The notes under the pieces were generated by a model. It searched no databases. It saw nothing but the letters and a program-made list of their open reading frames with translations, and was not told the origin of the DNA. Positions 52,879 to 60,832 of a stretch of 64,000 nucleotides of DNA are shown one piece after another. The stretch is taken from the NCBI RefSeq assembly GCF_014656475.1, contig NZ_BNCM01000013.1:49933-113932 (forward strand). Direction: 5' to 3'. The stretch's first letter is position 1, and the number at the start of each line of letters is the position of its first letter. The stretch comes from Sinomonas cellulolyticus. Its GTDB lineage: Bacteria; Actinomycetota; Actinomycetes; Actinomycetales; Micrococcaceae. The position numbers and the translations under genes are program-made.

Positions 52879-52900
52879 AAGAATTGCGAGAGGTGTCTTC

Positions 52901-53362
52901 ATGAGCGATGTTGCTCCCGCCCACACGCTGGCCCACCCGATCCTCACGGACGACTACGCGACCCAGTGGATGGGCCTGAGGGTCCTCGCGCTCGGCGACG
53001 GCAGCGCGACCGTCTCCGCGACGCTGCGCCGCGAGATGCTCAACGGCTTCGGAATCGCGCACGGCGGAATGATCTTCGCCATCGCCGACTCCGCGTTCGC
53101 CCTCGCCTGCAACCCCCACACTCCGGCCGAGGACCACAACACCATCACGGTGGCCTCCGGCGTGGACGTCAACTTCCTCTCCCCGGCCCACGAGGGCGAG
53201 ACGATCACGGCCGTGGCCGCCCGCCGCGCCCACGCCGGGCGCAGCGGCATCTATGACGTCCAGGTCTTCGCCTCCCCCGCCGGAGAGGCACACACCACCG
53301 AGACCCCGGGCCGCATCGTCGCGGAATTCCGGGGCCGATCGCGGACCATCCCCCAGCGCTAG
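52901..53362 (+). CDS. paaI: Hydroxyphenylacetyl-CoA thioesterase PaaI
   Basis: 153 aa hot-dog fold thioesterase. The family motif NGFGIAHGGMIFAIADSAFALACN (about 47-70) contains the active-site Gly/His/Gly and Asp; SPAHEGETITAVA follows. It clears dead-end CoA esters during phenylacetate degradation. It is separated from paaK by 104 nt containing a strong hairpin. Confidence 0.94.
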   Translation: MSDVAPAHTLAHPILTDDYATQWMGLRVLALGDGSATVSATLRREMLNGFGIAHGGMIFAIADSAFALACNPHTPAEDHNTITVASGVDVNFLSPAHEGETITAVAARRAHAGRSGIYDVQVFASPAGEAHTTETPGRIVAEFRGRSRTIPQR

Positions 53363-53372
53363 CCCTGCAGCG

Positions 53373-53406
53373 AGAGCACGACGGCGCGCGCTCGCCGTCG
53401 TGCTCT
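53373..53406 (+). terminator. Perfect 14-bp hairpin between paaI and paaK
   Basis: AGAGCACGACGGCG (53373-53386) and CGCCGTCGTGCTCT (53393-53406) pair without mismatch around a 6-nt loop, 10 nt after the paaI stop. No T-tract follows. It could partly terminate transcription or stabilise paaI mRNA and so set different levels of paaI and paaK. Confidence 0.7.
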
Positions 53407-53466
53407 GGCTGTACCGCTCCCATCACCCGCCCCAGCCCCAGCCCAGCCCAACGAAGTGAGCACGCC

Positions 53467-54813
53467 GTGACCCAGACCGCCGCCCCCCAGACCCCGAGCT
53501 CCTCGGACTTCGGCCCCGCCGTCCTCGATCCCGAGGAGACGATGAGCCGGGACCAGATCGAGGCCCTCCAGCTCACCCGCCTCCAGGAGACCGTGAAGTA
53601 CGCGTACGAGCGCGTGCCGCACTACACGCGGAAGTTCGACGAGGCCGGCGTGCGCCCCGAGGACCTCAAGGAGCTCGACGACCTCGCCAAGTTCCCCTAC
53701 ACCACCAAGGAGGACCTCCGCGAGGAGTACCCCTTCGGGATGTTCGCTGTGCCGATGAACGAGGTCACGCGCATCCACGCCTCCTCCGGCACCACCGGCC
53801 GCCCCACGGTGGTCGGCTACACCCGTCAGGACCTCGACAACTGGGCGACGATCGTGGCCCGCTGCTTCCGCGCGTCAGGCGTCCGCCCCGGCATGAAGGT
53901 CCACAACGCGTACGGCTACGGCCTCTTCACCGGCGGCCTCGGCGCGCACTCGGGCATCGAGAAGCTCGGCGCGACCGTCATCCCGATGTCCGGCGGCCAG
54001 ACCGAGAAGCAGATCCAGCTCATCGAGGACTTCGCCCCCGACGCCATCTGCTGCACCCCGACGTACCTGCTCACCATCGGCGACGCGATGATGCACAAGG
54101 GCCTCGACCCGCGGAAGACCTCCCTCAAGTACGCGGTGCTCGGCGCCGAGCCGTGGACCAACGAGATGCGTGCCGAGCTTGAGGAGATGTTCGGCATCAA
54201 GGCGTGCGACATCTACGGCCTCTCCGAGGTTATGGGCCCGGGCGTGGCCGGGGAGGCCGTCGAGACGCAGGACGGCTCCACCATCTGGGAGGACCACTTC
54301 CGCCCGGAGATCGTGGACCCGTTCGACCTGACCAAGACCATGGCCGACGGCGAGACGGGCGAGCTCGTGTTCACCTCGCTGACCAAGAAGGCGCTGCCGA
54401 TCATCCGGTACCGCACCAAGGACCTCTCGTCCCTGCTCCCCGGCACCGCGCGCCCCGGCCACCGCCGCATGGGCCGCATCTCCGGCCGGACCGACGACAT
54501 GATCATCCTGCGCGGCGTGAACATGTTCCCGTCGCAGATCGAGGAGATCGCCCTGCGGATCCCCGAGCTGAGCCCCCACTTCCAGCTCGTGCTCACCCGC
54601 CCCGAGGGCAGCCGCATGGACGCCCTCACGGTCAGGATCGAGCCGCGCGACGGCACGACGCCGGAGCAGCGCCAGGCCGCCGCAGCGAACCTCAAGCACG
54701 CGATCAAGGTCAACGTCGGCTCGTCCTGCACGATCGACGTCGTCGAGCCGGGCTCGCTCGAGCGCTCCAACGGCAAGCTCCGCCGGATCTTCGACCTGCG
54801 CAACCAGGCCTAA
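53467..54813 (+). CDS. paaK: Phenylacetate-CoA ligase PaaK
   Basis: 448 aa AMP-forming ligase that activates phenylacetate. The P-loop is SSGTTGRPTVVGYT (about 101-114), with the later EVMGPGVAGE, FTSLTKKALPIIRYRTKD and GRTDDMIILRGVNMFPSQIEE segments; the last includes the hinge of the two conformations. GTG at 53467. It starts the reaction series whose next step is PaaABCDE, encoded 14 kb upstream on the other strand. Confidence 0.96.
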   Translation: MTQTAAPQTPSSSDFGPAVLDPEETMSRDQIEALQLTRLQETVKYAYERVPHYTRKFDEAGVRPEDLKELDDLAKFPYTTKEDLREEYPFGMFAVPMNEVTRIHASSGTTGRPTVVGYTRQDLDNWATIVARCFRASGVRPGMKVHNAYGYGLFTGGLGAHSGIEKLGATVIPMSGGQTEKQIQLIEDFAPDAICCTPTYLLTIGDAMMHKGLDPRKTSLKYAVLGAEPWTNEMRAELEEMFGIKACDIYGLSEVMGPGVAGEAVETQDGSTIWEDHFRPEIVDPFDLTKTMADGETGELVFTSLTKKALPIIRYRTKDLSSLLPGTARPGHRRMGRISGRTDDMIILRGVNMFPSQIEEIALRIPELSPHFQLVLTRPEGSRMDALTVRIEPRDGTTPEQRQAAAANLKHAIKVNVGSSCTIDVVEPGSLERSNGKLRRIFDLRNQA

Positions 54814-54823
54814 GCTGGAACCC

Positions 54824-55456
54824 ATGCCCTCAGCCTCAGCAACGTCTACCGTGCGCGCCGGATCCTCCCCGGGCCGGCGCGGCCGGCCCGGATACGACCA
54901 GCAGTCGGTCCTCAACATTGCGGTCGAAGTCTTCAACCGGCACGGGTACGACGCGACGAGCATGGGCATCCTGGCCGAGAACCTCGGCATCTCGAAGTCC
55001 GCGATCTACCACCACGTCCCGTCGAAGGAGGACCTGCTCGCGCTCGCGCTCGAGCAGGCCCTCGGCGGCCTCGAGTCGGTGTGGGACGCGCCGGAGTCGC
55101 AGTCCGGCACGGCCGAGCACCGGCTCGAGTTCGTGGTCCGGTCCACCGTGCAGGTGCTCACGGAGCGGCTGCCGTTCGTCACCCTGCTGCTGCGCCTGCG
55201 CGGCAACACCGAGACGGAACGGGCGGCTCTGGAGCGCCGCCGCAGCTTCGACCGGAAGGTCGCCGAGCTCATCGCGGAGGCCCGGGCCGAGGGCACCGTC
55301 CGGACGGACATCGACCCGCGCACCGTGGCCCGCCTCCTGTTCGGCACGATCAACTCGATCGTCGAGTGGTACCGCCCCGGCGGTGCGCTGACGTCCGAGA
55401 AGCTCGCCGACGACGTCGTGGCCGTGCTCTTCGACGGGCTGCACACACGCAGCTGA
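54824..55456 (+). CDS. paaR: TetR family regulator, probable PaaR
   Basis: 210 aa. The N-terminal helix-turn-helix spans about 30-75 (LNIAVEVFNRHGYDATSMGILAENLGISKSAIYHHVPSKEDLL), with a helical effector domain after it. It begins 10 nt after paaK and probably shares its transcript. The operators at the paaA and paaI promoters are the likely targets, and phenylacetyl-CoA the likely ligand; both are inferred from position and sequence type. The ~25-residue N-terminal tail is Ser/Arg-rich. Confidence 0.9.
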   Translation: MPSASATSTVRAGSSPGRRGRPGYDQQSVLNIAVEVFNRHGYDATSMGILAENLGISKSAIYHHVPSKEDLLALALEQALGGLESVWDAPESQSGTAEHRLEFVVRSTVQVLTERLPFVTLLLRLRGNTETERAALERRRSFDRKVAELIAEARAEGTVRTDIDPRTVARLLFGTINSIVEWYRPGGALTSEKLADDVVAVLFDGLHTRS

Positions 55457-55612
55457 CGTGCTCCTGGGAATCGGGAGTGAACTCTTGCTGAATTCACGGC
55501 CAACCGCGGAACTTTCGGGGCGTTGGCCGCGTCACGGCACATAGTCTCGGTGCGGGGAAACACACTCGCACCCTCGGGGTCACCATCCGCCTCGAGAAAG
55601 CAGACACACCAG

Positions 55613-57325
55613 ATGTCGAAGTTCAGCATCCGCGCCGCGGCTGCGACGAGCGCCTTGGGCCTCGCCGCTGCCACGGCGGGAGGTGTCGTCGCCGCGCTGC
55701 CCGCGCAGGCGTCGTCGTCCACCGCCACACCGATCAAGCACGTCGTGGTCATCTTCGGCGAGAACGTCTCGTTCGACCACTACTTCGCCACGTACCCGAA
55801 CGCGGCCAACACGCCCGGCGAGACGGTCCAGGGAACCGGCGCGCCGGCGTCGTCCTTCACCGCTGCGCCGAACACGCCGAAGGGCATCAACACCCTGCAG
55901 AACGCGAACCTCCTCAAGCCGAACAACCCGAACTCGGTCCAGCCGACCCGCCTCACGCCCGCCCAGGCCGTCACGTGCGACCAGAACCACGAGTACACCG
56001 CCGAGCAGAAGGCCTACAACGGCGGCCTCATGGACAAGTTCGTCCAGAACACGAGCACCGACGCGTGCGGCAAGGCGGGGGACCCGCGATATGCAGCGCC
56101 CGGCCTGACCATGGACTACTACGACGGCAACACGGTCACCGGGCTGTGGAACTACGCCCAGCACTTCGCGATGAGCGACAACAGCTTCTCCGACACCTTC
56201 GGGCCGTCCACGCCCGGAGCGCTCAACCTCGTGGCCGGCCAGACCCACGGCGTGACCAGCATCGACCCGTTCACCGGCCAGCAGACCGCCACGCCGGACT
56301 CCTACACTGTGAAGTCGCCGGATGCGGCGGGCGTCGGCACGGTCATCAACGATCCGGACCCGGCCTATGACGACTGCTCGGACGGCTCGCGCTCCAAGTC
56401 GTATGCGCTCGCAGCCATGAGCGGCAAGAACATCGGCGACCTGCTGAATGAGAAGAACGTCTCGTGGGGCTGGTTCCAGGGCGGCTTCACCCCTCAGGGC
56501 ACGAAGAAGATCCAGGGCACCGACTACGCGCAGTGCACCGCGAGCCACCAGAACATCGCGAAGGTCTCCTCGACGGACTACAACCCGCATCACGAGCCTT
56601 TCCAGTACTACGCCTCGACGGCCAACCCGCACCACCTCGCTCCCGCGAACGACGCCGAAATCGGGCACAGCGGCCAGGCGAACCACCAGTACGACCTCAC
56701 CTCGTTCGACAAGGTCGTGAACACGGACAACATGCCGGCCGTCTCCTTCCTGAAGGCGCCGAACTACCAGGACGGCCACGCGTCCTACTCGGACCCGATC
56801 GATGAGCAGACGTTCGTGGTCAACGAGATCAACGCCATCCAGAAGTCCAAGAACTGGGACTCCACGGCGATCGTCCTCGCCTACGACGACTCGGACGGCT
56901 GGTACGACCACGTGGCGACCAAGGTGCTCAACGCCTCGAATGACGCCTCTGAAGACGCGGCGTGGTGCCGTGATGCTGCGGCCGCCGGCACGCCGATCCT
57001 CAATGGCTACGCGGACCGCTGCGGCCCCGGACCGCGCCAGCCGCTCCTCGTGGTCTCCCCGTTCGCCAAGCGGAACTTCGTGGACCACAGCGTCACGCAG
57101 CAGTCCTCGATCCTGCGGTTCGTCGAGGACAACTGGGGCCTCGGCCGGCTCGGAGACGGCTCGTTCGACGCCATCGCCGGCTCACTGGAGAACATGTTCA
57201 ACTTCAACGCCCAGCCGCGCCGCGACGGCCTCATCCTCGACCCCGCCAACGGCTCGGTCGTCCAGGCCGCGTACTGCGCGGGCAACAACGGCCAGCACCT
57301 GGGCCAGGGCGGCTCCTGCAGCTGA
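55613..57325 (+). CDS. Secreted phospholipase C / acid phosphatase family phosphoesterase
   Basis: 570 aa. A Sec signal peptide (1-~33, ending LPAQA) is followed by the PLC family opening HVVVIFGENVSFDHYFATYPN, which contains the metal ligand Glu50/Asn51 and the Asp of the SFDHYF motif. Later conserved parts are DNSFSDTFGPSTPGALN and VLAYDDSDGWYDHV. Close to the phosphatidylcholine-type PLCs of actinobacteria, with acid phosphatase as alternative. ATG at 55613 gives the signal peptide; the ribosome site is weak. A terminator hairpin follows. Confidence 0.9.
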   Translation: MSKFSIRAAAATSALGLAAATAGGVVAALPAQASSSTATPIKHVVVIFGENVSFDHYFATYPNAANTPGETVQGTGAPASSFTAAPNTPKGINTLQNANLLKPNNPNSVQPTRLTPAQAVTCDQNHEYTAEQKAYNGGLMDKFVQNTSTDACGKAGDPRYAAPGLTMDYYDGNTVTGLWNYAQHFAMSDNSFSDTFGPSTPGALNLVAGQTHGVTSIDPFTGQQTATPDSYTVKSPDAAGVGTVINDPDPAYDDCSDGSRSKSYALAAMSGKNIGDLLNEKNVSWGWFQGGFTPQGTKKIQGTDYAQCTASHQNIAKVSSTDYNPHHEPFQYYASTANPHHLAPANDAEIGHSGQANHQYDLTSFDKVVNTDNMPAVSFLKAPNYQDGHASYSDPIDEQTFVVNEINAIQKSKNWDSTAIVLAYDDSDGWYDHVATKVLNASNDASEDAAWCRDAAAAGTPILNGYADRCGPGPRQPLLVVSPFAKRNFVDHSVTQQSSILRFVEDNWGLGRLGDGSFDAIAGSLENMFNFNAQPRRDGLILDPANGSVVQAAYCAGNNGQHLGQGGSCS

Positions 57326-57353
57326 CCCTGCCCCTTCAGGGCTGACCTCCTCG

Positions 57354-57386
57354 ATGGCCCCCGGCGACGCTCGCGCCGGGGGCCAT
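57354..57386. terminator. Hairpin terminator after phospholipase C
   Basis: ATGGCCCCCGGC (57354-57365) pairs perfectly with GCCGGGGGCCAT (57375-57386) over a 9-nt loop. It lies 29 nt after the phospholipase stop and before the DUF427 gene on the same strand. The next bases are T-poor. Confidence 0.8.
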
Positions 57387-57420
57387 TGCCATCCGGTCGG
57401 CCGAGGTCCACGCTGGCCTC

Positions 57421-58245
57421 ATGGCCGTGCACGTCTCCCAGGAGCTCAGGCGTCTGGCACCACAGCTGCGCTACGAGCCAACCCCTAAGCGGCTGCGGGC
57501 TCGCCTCGGCGACACTCCTGTGCTCGACTCGCGCCGCGCCGTCGTGCTCTGGGAGCCCAACCGGTTCCTGCCGCTGTACGCCGTGCCGGAGGACGACGTC
57601 CTCGCGCGCCTCGAGCCACTCGGGGCCGGCGACGTTCCCTCGCCACCGCCGGATCCACCGAGCTCACCGGTGCCGTTCTCACCACATACGGCCGACGGCG
57701 AGCGGCTCACCGTGGTGGTTTCCGGAGCCGACGGCGGCACCCGGCTGGGCGACGCCGCGTTCCGCCTCGCCGATCCCGACTTGGCGGGCTACATTGCGTT
57801 CGACACCGATGCCTTCTCATGGCTCGAGGAGGACGAGCCGGTCCTCGGGCACCCGCGCGACCCGTTCAGCCGGATCGACATGCGGGCCACCAGCGCTCAG
57901 ATGCGGGTCGAGCTCGCAGGCGTGGTGCTCGCCGAGTCGTCGCAGACCGTGCGGCTGTTCGAGGGGCGGCTGCCGCCCCGGACGTATTTCCCGGCTGATG
58001 GCGTCCGGTGGGACCGCCTCGCGAAGGACCCGCTGCGGACCATCTGCCCCTACAAAGGCGTGGCCGTCTACTGGAGGGCGCCGGGCCTCGATGACGGCCG
58101 CCCGGTCGCCTGGAGCTACGGTCCGCCCGAGCCTAGCTTTCCCGAGATGGCGCAGATCCACGGACGGATCGCGTTCTTCGACGAGCGCGTGGACACCTTC
58201 GCTGACGGCGAGCCGGTGCAGCGCCCCCGCACGGCGTGGACGTAG
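57421..58245 (+). CDS. DUF427 domain protein
   Basis: 274 aa soluble protein with two DUF427 modules: one near residues 25-60 (RARLGDTPVLDSRRAVVLWEPNRFLPLYAVPE) and the stronger one at about 165-260 (VVLAESSQTVRLFEGRLPPRTYFP, CPYKGVAVYW, FFDERVDTFADGE). The module is widespread and uncharacterised. Between the two is a charged and Pro-rich spacer. Nothing adjacent suggests a pathway. Confidence 0.85.
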   Translation: MAVHVSQELRRLAPQLRYEPTPKRLRARLGDTPVLDSRRAVVLWEPNRFLPLYAVPEDDVLARLEPLGAGDVPSPPPDPPSSPVPFSPHTADGERLTVVVSGADGGTRLGDAAFRLADPDLAGYIAFDTDAFSWLEEDEPVLGHPRDPFSRIDMRATSAQMRVELAGVVLAESSQTVRLFEGRLPPRTYFPADGVRWDRLAKDPLRTICPYKGVAVYWRAPGLDDGRPVAWSYGPPEPSFPEMAQIHGRIAFFDERVDTFADGEPVQRPRTAWT

Positions 58246-58274
58246 CCGAGGGGCTGCGGTCCGAGGGGTCGGCC

Positions 58275-58303
58275 TTGGATTATCCCGGGCACCGTCCTAT
58301 AGT
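58275..58303 (+). promoter_or_regulatory. Candidate sigma-70-type promoter upstream of sugar dehydrogenase
   Basis: TTGGAT (58275-58280) and TATAGT (58298-58303) are separated by exactly 17 bp. The expected start point falls about 5 nt before the hairpin at 58313, which would sit at the very 5' end of the transcript. Confidence 0.55.
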
Positions 58304-58312
58304 CGATAAGTG

Positions 58313-58344
58313 ACCTGCATCTCAATGGCGTGATGCAGGTTTTT
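58313..58344 (+). terminator. Intrinsic terminator or leader attenuator
   Basis: ACCTGCAT (58313-58320) pairs with ATGCAGGT (58333-58340) around a 12-nt loop and runs straight into TTTTT (58340-58344). It may end the DUF427 transcript. Because a promoter-like pair lies just upstream, it may instead attenuate the sugar dehydrogenase gene or yield a tiny RNA of about 40 nt. Confidence 0.8.
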
Positions 58345-58376
58345 CTCTGCCCGCGTTCCGGGGTCAGGCACGTGAA

Positions 58377-59498
58377 ATGATGCCAGCGATCCCGCGCCGC
58401 TCGTTTCTGGCCCTGCTCGGGGCCGCTACGACTGCGGGCGCTGCCGCGCTGACCGGCTGCACCCCGATGCCGGTTCCACGCACCGGGACCAGCGCATCGG
58501 CAGGCGCCGGCTCCGGCGGCCCCGGCTCGGTGCCGCGCGTCACGGCGACGGTCGTCGACGGTCTCGACACCCCGTGGTCCATCGCGTTCCTGCCGGGCGG
58601 GTCCGCGCTCGTGTCGGAGCGCAACAGCGGGCGGATCCTCGAGGTCCCGGCCGCCGGCGGAACTCCGCGCGAAGTGGCCCGCATCTCCGTGCGGACCGAT
58701 ACAAGCGAGGGCGGGCTCCTGGGTCTCGCGCCGTCCCCCGGGTTTGCCGAGGACGGCACGCTCTTCGCGTACTACACCGCCGGCACCGGAAACCGGGTCG
58801 TCGCGCTGCACTGGAACGGGCGCACCCTGGGCGGCGAGCACGTGCTCGTCGACGGCATCCCCGCCGCCGCGATCCACAACGGCGGCCGGCTCAAGGTGGG
58901 TCCCGACGGGCTGCTCTATATCGGTACCGGGGACGCAACGCGCCAGAGCTCCGCGCAGGACCGTGGCAGCCTGTCCGGGAAGGTGCTTCGGATCTCAGCC
59001 GATGGCGCGCCCGCGCCCGGGAACCCATTCGGCACGCGCGTGTACACGTACGGCCACCGCAACGTGCAGGGCCTCGCGTGGGATTCCGGCGGACGGCTAT
59101 GGGCCTCCGAGCTCGGCCCCGACCGGGACGACGAGCTCAACCTCCTCACGCCCGGGTCGCAGTACGGCTGGCCCGACGTCACGGGGGCACGGAGCGTCAA
59201 CGGCAGCGTCCCGGCGGTGCACGTGTGGCCCTCGACGGCGGACGCGTCGCCGAGCGCCCTCGCGGTCGTCGACGACGTCGCATACGTTGCCTGCCTGCGC
59301 GGCGAGCGCCTGTGGCGGATTCCGCTGCCCGCGCCGGGCACACCGGTGCCGTCCGGTGGGACCCTGCCCGGCGCCGCCGAGTTCTTCCGTGGCCAGTTCG
59401 GGCGGCTCCGGGACGTGGCGCAGGTGCCGGGGAAGCGCGAGCTGTGGGTCGCGACTAACGAGGGAACGCAGTCCCGCATCCTCGCCGTGGCGATCTGA
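58377..59498 (+). CDS. PQQ-dependent sugar (sorbosone/glucose) dehydrogenase family lipoprotein
   Basis: 373 aa. A Tat-type lipoprotein signal: twin Arg at 7-8 (PRRSFLALLG) and lipobox LTGC at Cys28. The beta-propeller of soluble glucose/sorbosone dehydrogenases follows, with LDTPWSIAFLPGGSALVSER, TSEGGLLGLAPSPGF, the IHNGGRLKVGPDGLLYIGTGD block and YTYGHRNVQGLAWD. It may oxidise a sugar or bind one; PQQ genes are not in view. ATG at 58377 or 58380; the difference is one residue. Confidence 0.87.
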   Translation: MMPAIPRRSFLALLGAATTAGAAALTGCTPMPVPRTGTSASAGAGSGGPGSVPRVTATVVDGLDTPWSIAFLPGGSALVSERNSGRILEVPAAGGTPREVARISVRTDTSEGGLLGLAPSPGFAEDGTLFAYYTAGTGNRVVALHWNGRTLGGEHVLVDGIPAAAIHNGGRLKVGPDGLLYIGTGDATRQSSAQDRGSLSGKVLRISADGAPAPGNPFGTRVYTYGHRNVQGLAWDSGGRLWASELGPDRDDELNLLTPGSQYGWPDVTGARSVNGSVPAVHVWPSTADASPSALAVVDDVAYVACLRGERLWRIPLPAPGTPVPSGGTLPGAAEFFRGQFGRLRDVAQVPGKRELWVATNEGTQSRILAVAI

Positions 59499-59510
59499 AC
59501 GCCCGCCCTG

Positions 59511-59631
59511 CTGAGGGGTCACTTCCCCCATGACCGGTCACTTCCCACTGGCCAATGTCAGGACATGAACCAGGGGGAAGTGACCCCCCAACCCGGAAGT
59601 GACCCCTCAGCCCGGAAGTGACCCCCCAACC
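59511..59631. repeat. 19-bp repeat block, inverted arrangement, at a convergent junction
   Basis: Two units read in one direction (CTGAGGGGTCACTTCCCC at 59511-59528 and a diverged copy at 59531-59547). After ~25 nt, three units read in the other direction, with their AAGTGACC cores at 59578, 59597 and 59616, again a 19-bp period. The opposed sets can fold into several long hairpins. The block fills the gap between the sugar dehydrogenase and mtlD, matching the position of the 17.3-kb block. Confidence 0.9.
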
Positions 59632-59639
59632 TCGGAGGG

Positions 59640-60821
59640 TCAGTCCGGCTGGGCCTCCCGGGCTCCCTTCACTACCCCCACGACCGCATCGTGCAGCGGA
59701 TGGTCCGCGCCTAGACCGGTGAGCTCCTCGGCGACGTCCTCATGCGACGAGTCCCCGCCGAGGAGGGCCTGAAGGCGGGCGGCCTCCTCGTCGTCGGGCG
59801 CGTCGAAGGCGAGGGCCGCCCCCATGGCCGCCAAGAGCGCGTCCGCGGGGAGGCCACGCTCGGCGAGCTCGGCAGCAGGCCCCACGAACCGCTCGTGCCG
59901 CGAGAGCTTGCGCAGCGGTGCCCGCCCAACCCGCTCGACCGTGTCCGGCAGCTCGGGGTTTGCGAAGCGCCCGAGGATCTTCTCCACGTACGCCTGCTGC
60001 TGCTCCGGCGCGAAGCCGTACTTGGCCACGAGCAGGGCCTTGGTCTCGGCCAGGACGGCCTCGACTTTGGCCCGGACCTCCGGCATGGCGAGCGCGTCGG
60101 AGATCTTCTGCGCCCCCGCGAGCCGACCGAAGTAGGCCGCGGAGGCGTGGCCGGTGTTGACCGTGAAGAGCTTGCGCTCGATGTACGGCCCGAGCGAATC
60201 CACCCACGTCACGCCGGGGATGTCCGGTACGTCGTCCCCGAAGGGCTCCTGCTCGATCGCCCACTCGAAGTACGGCTCGACGCGCACGTCCAGCCCCGCG
60301 CCCGGATCCTGCGCCGGCACGATCCTGTCCACCGCGGTGTTGGCGAACACGGAGCGCGCGTCCACGTCCGCGTCGTCGAGCCCCTCCCCCTTGGCCGCCG
60401 CCCGGACCTCCTGCTCGAGGATGTCCGTGGCATTGATCGCGTTCTCGCAGGCCATCACGGCGAGCGGACCGGCGCTGGCGGGCCGCGCAGCGATCCCGCG
60501 GGCGATGGCCGGCGCCACGAACTTGAGGATGCTCGGCCCGACGGCCGTCGTCACGACGTCCGCCTCCGCGATCCGGTCGACGAGCTCCGTCTCGTTCGTG
60601 GCCGAGTTGACGCCTGCGTATCCGTCCACGAGATGGTCGACGCCGCCCTCCCCCACCTCGTGCACTGTGTACGAGGGGGTGGCGTTGATGGCGTCGATGA
60701 GCGGCGCGGCGACGTCGGCGAACACGAGCCGGTACCCGGCGTCGTGCAGGAGCAGCCCGACGAATCCACGCCCGATGTTCCCGGCGCCGAAGTGGACGGC
60801 CGTCCTCTGCCCGGACTCCAT
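59640..60821 (-). CDS. mtlD: Mannitol-1-phosphate 5-dehydrogenase
   Basis: 393 aa, polyol-specific long-chain dehydrogenase. The NAD fold starts at [13 protein letters not shown] (10-22). [11 protein letters not shown] and the catalytic-helix region with [15 protein letters not shown] (Lys, Asn and His residues) are typical. It oxidises mannitol 1-phosphate to fructose 6-phosphate. It starts 11 nt after mtlA, with a G-rich ribosome site before the ATG. Confidence 0.95.
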   Translation of the reverse strand: MESGQRTAVHFGAGNIGRGFVGLLLHDAGYRLVFADVAAPLIDAINATPSYTVHEVGEGGVDHLVDGYAGVNSATNETELVDRIAEADVVTTAVGPSILKFVAPAIARGIAARPASAGPLAVMACENAINATDILEQEVRAAAKGEGLDDADVDARSVFANTAVDRIVPAQDPGAGLDVRVEPYFEWAIEQEPFGDDVPDIPGVTWVDSLGPYIERKLFTVNTGHASAAYFGRLAGAQKISDALAMPEVRAKVEAVLAETKALLVAKYGFAPEQQQAYVEKILGRFANPELPDTVERVGRAPLRKLSRHERFVGPAAELAERGLPADALLAAMGAALAFDAPDDEEAARLQALLGGDSSHEDVAEELTGLGADHPLHDAVVGVVKGAREAQPD

Positions 60822-60832
60822 AGGGCCCCCGC

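Noticed and set aside
55457..55612. Possible PHO box upstream of phospholipase C
   Set aside because: TTCAC-like pieces occur, but no two units keep the 11-bp register seen at phoX.
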